From: Clytia hemisphaerica
Taxonomy: Eukaryota; Cnidaria; Hydrozoa; Leptothecata; Clytiidae
Direction: 5' to 3'
Assembly: GCA_902728285.1 (NCBI GenBank)
Contig: CACVBU010000292.1
Location: 2,402,660 to 2,466,659 of the forward strand
DNA length: 64,000 nt
The position numbers and the translations under genes were made by a program. Below, piece by piece: positions 63,998 through 64,000 of the stretch; within the stretch, counting starts at the first letter, position 1, and each line of letters opens with the position of its first letter. The notes below the pieces were generated by a model that saw nothing but the letters and a program-made list of their open reading frames with translations, made no database searches and was not told the origin of the DNA.

Positions 63998-64000
63998 CTT

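Overview
The window is AT-rich, intron-containing animal nuclear DNA. Short exons have clean GT-AG borders, introns are full of transposon remnants, and the genes are of metazoan type. A secreted ShKT-plus-CAP protein family, a BEL/Pao gag, a Penelope-type GIY-YIG fragment, RTE-like LINEs and very many small terminal-inverted-repeat (TIR) elements suggest an invertebrate, most likely a cnidarian. That lineage call is an inference from gene and repeat style, and sponges or other invertebrates are not excluded.

Layout. 1-1822 is an open gag reading frame of a BEL/Pao LTR retrotransposon on the minus strand, cut by the window edge. 1.8-6.7 kb is repeat-rich, with a foldback element and decayed Penelope-type and LINE fragments. 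6.8-10.9 kb is a six-exon mitochondrial citrate/tricarboxylate carrier (plus). 12.7-16.7 kb is a two-exon MARCH-type RING-CH membrane E3 ligase (minus), convergent with the carrier. 16.7-27.4 kb has no gene I can support but at least six repeat or TIR elements. 27.5-43.2 kb is a CAP-protein cluster: a pseudogene last exon split by a 2.8-kb insertion that contains a decayed LINE, then two complete seven-exon genes (280 aa each) in tandem, with a second LINE between them. 44.1-45.0 kb is an intronless L-serine/threonine dehydratase (minus). 47.1-52.7 kb is a 14-exon 26S proteasome ATPase Rpt6/PSMC5 (minus, 431 aa). 52.7-64 kb has no gene I can support and holds nested and inverted repeats and a hAT-like element.

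The host genes do not form a pathway. Carrier, dehydratase and proteasome ATPase are housekeeping functions, the MARCH ligase is a membrane-trafficking regulator, and the two CAP genes are secreted paralogues with TATA-box promoters that arose by local duplication.

The most unusual signal is the non-autonomous elements. Many carry short TIRs plus an internal array of one motif. In one set of four or five elements (10.2, 24.6, 37.3, 50.7 and probably 40.0 kb) the array is a GCGAAA-like word. That word is uniform inside each element but differs between elements, while the TACTTTA-like terminus is kept in the four clear members. Several insertions can be dated relative to one another by target-site duplications, nesting, or an unoccupied paralogous site inside the same window.
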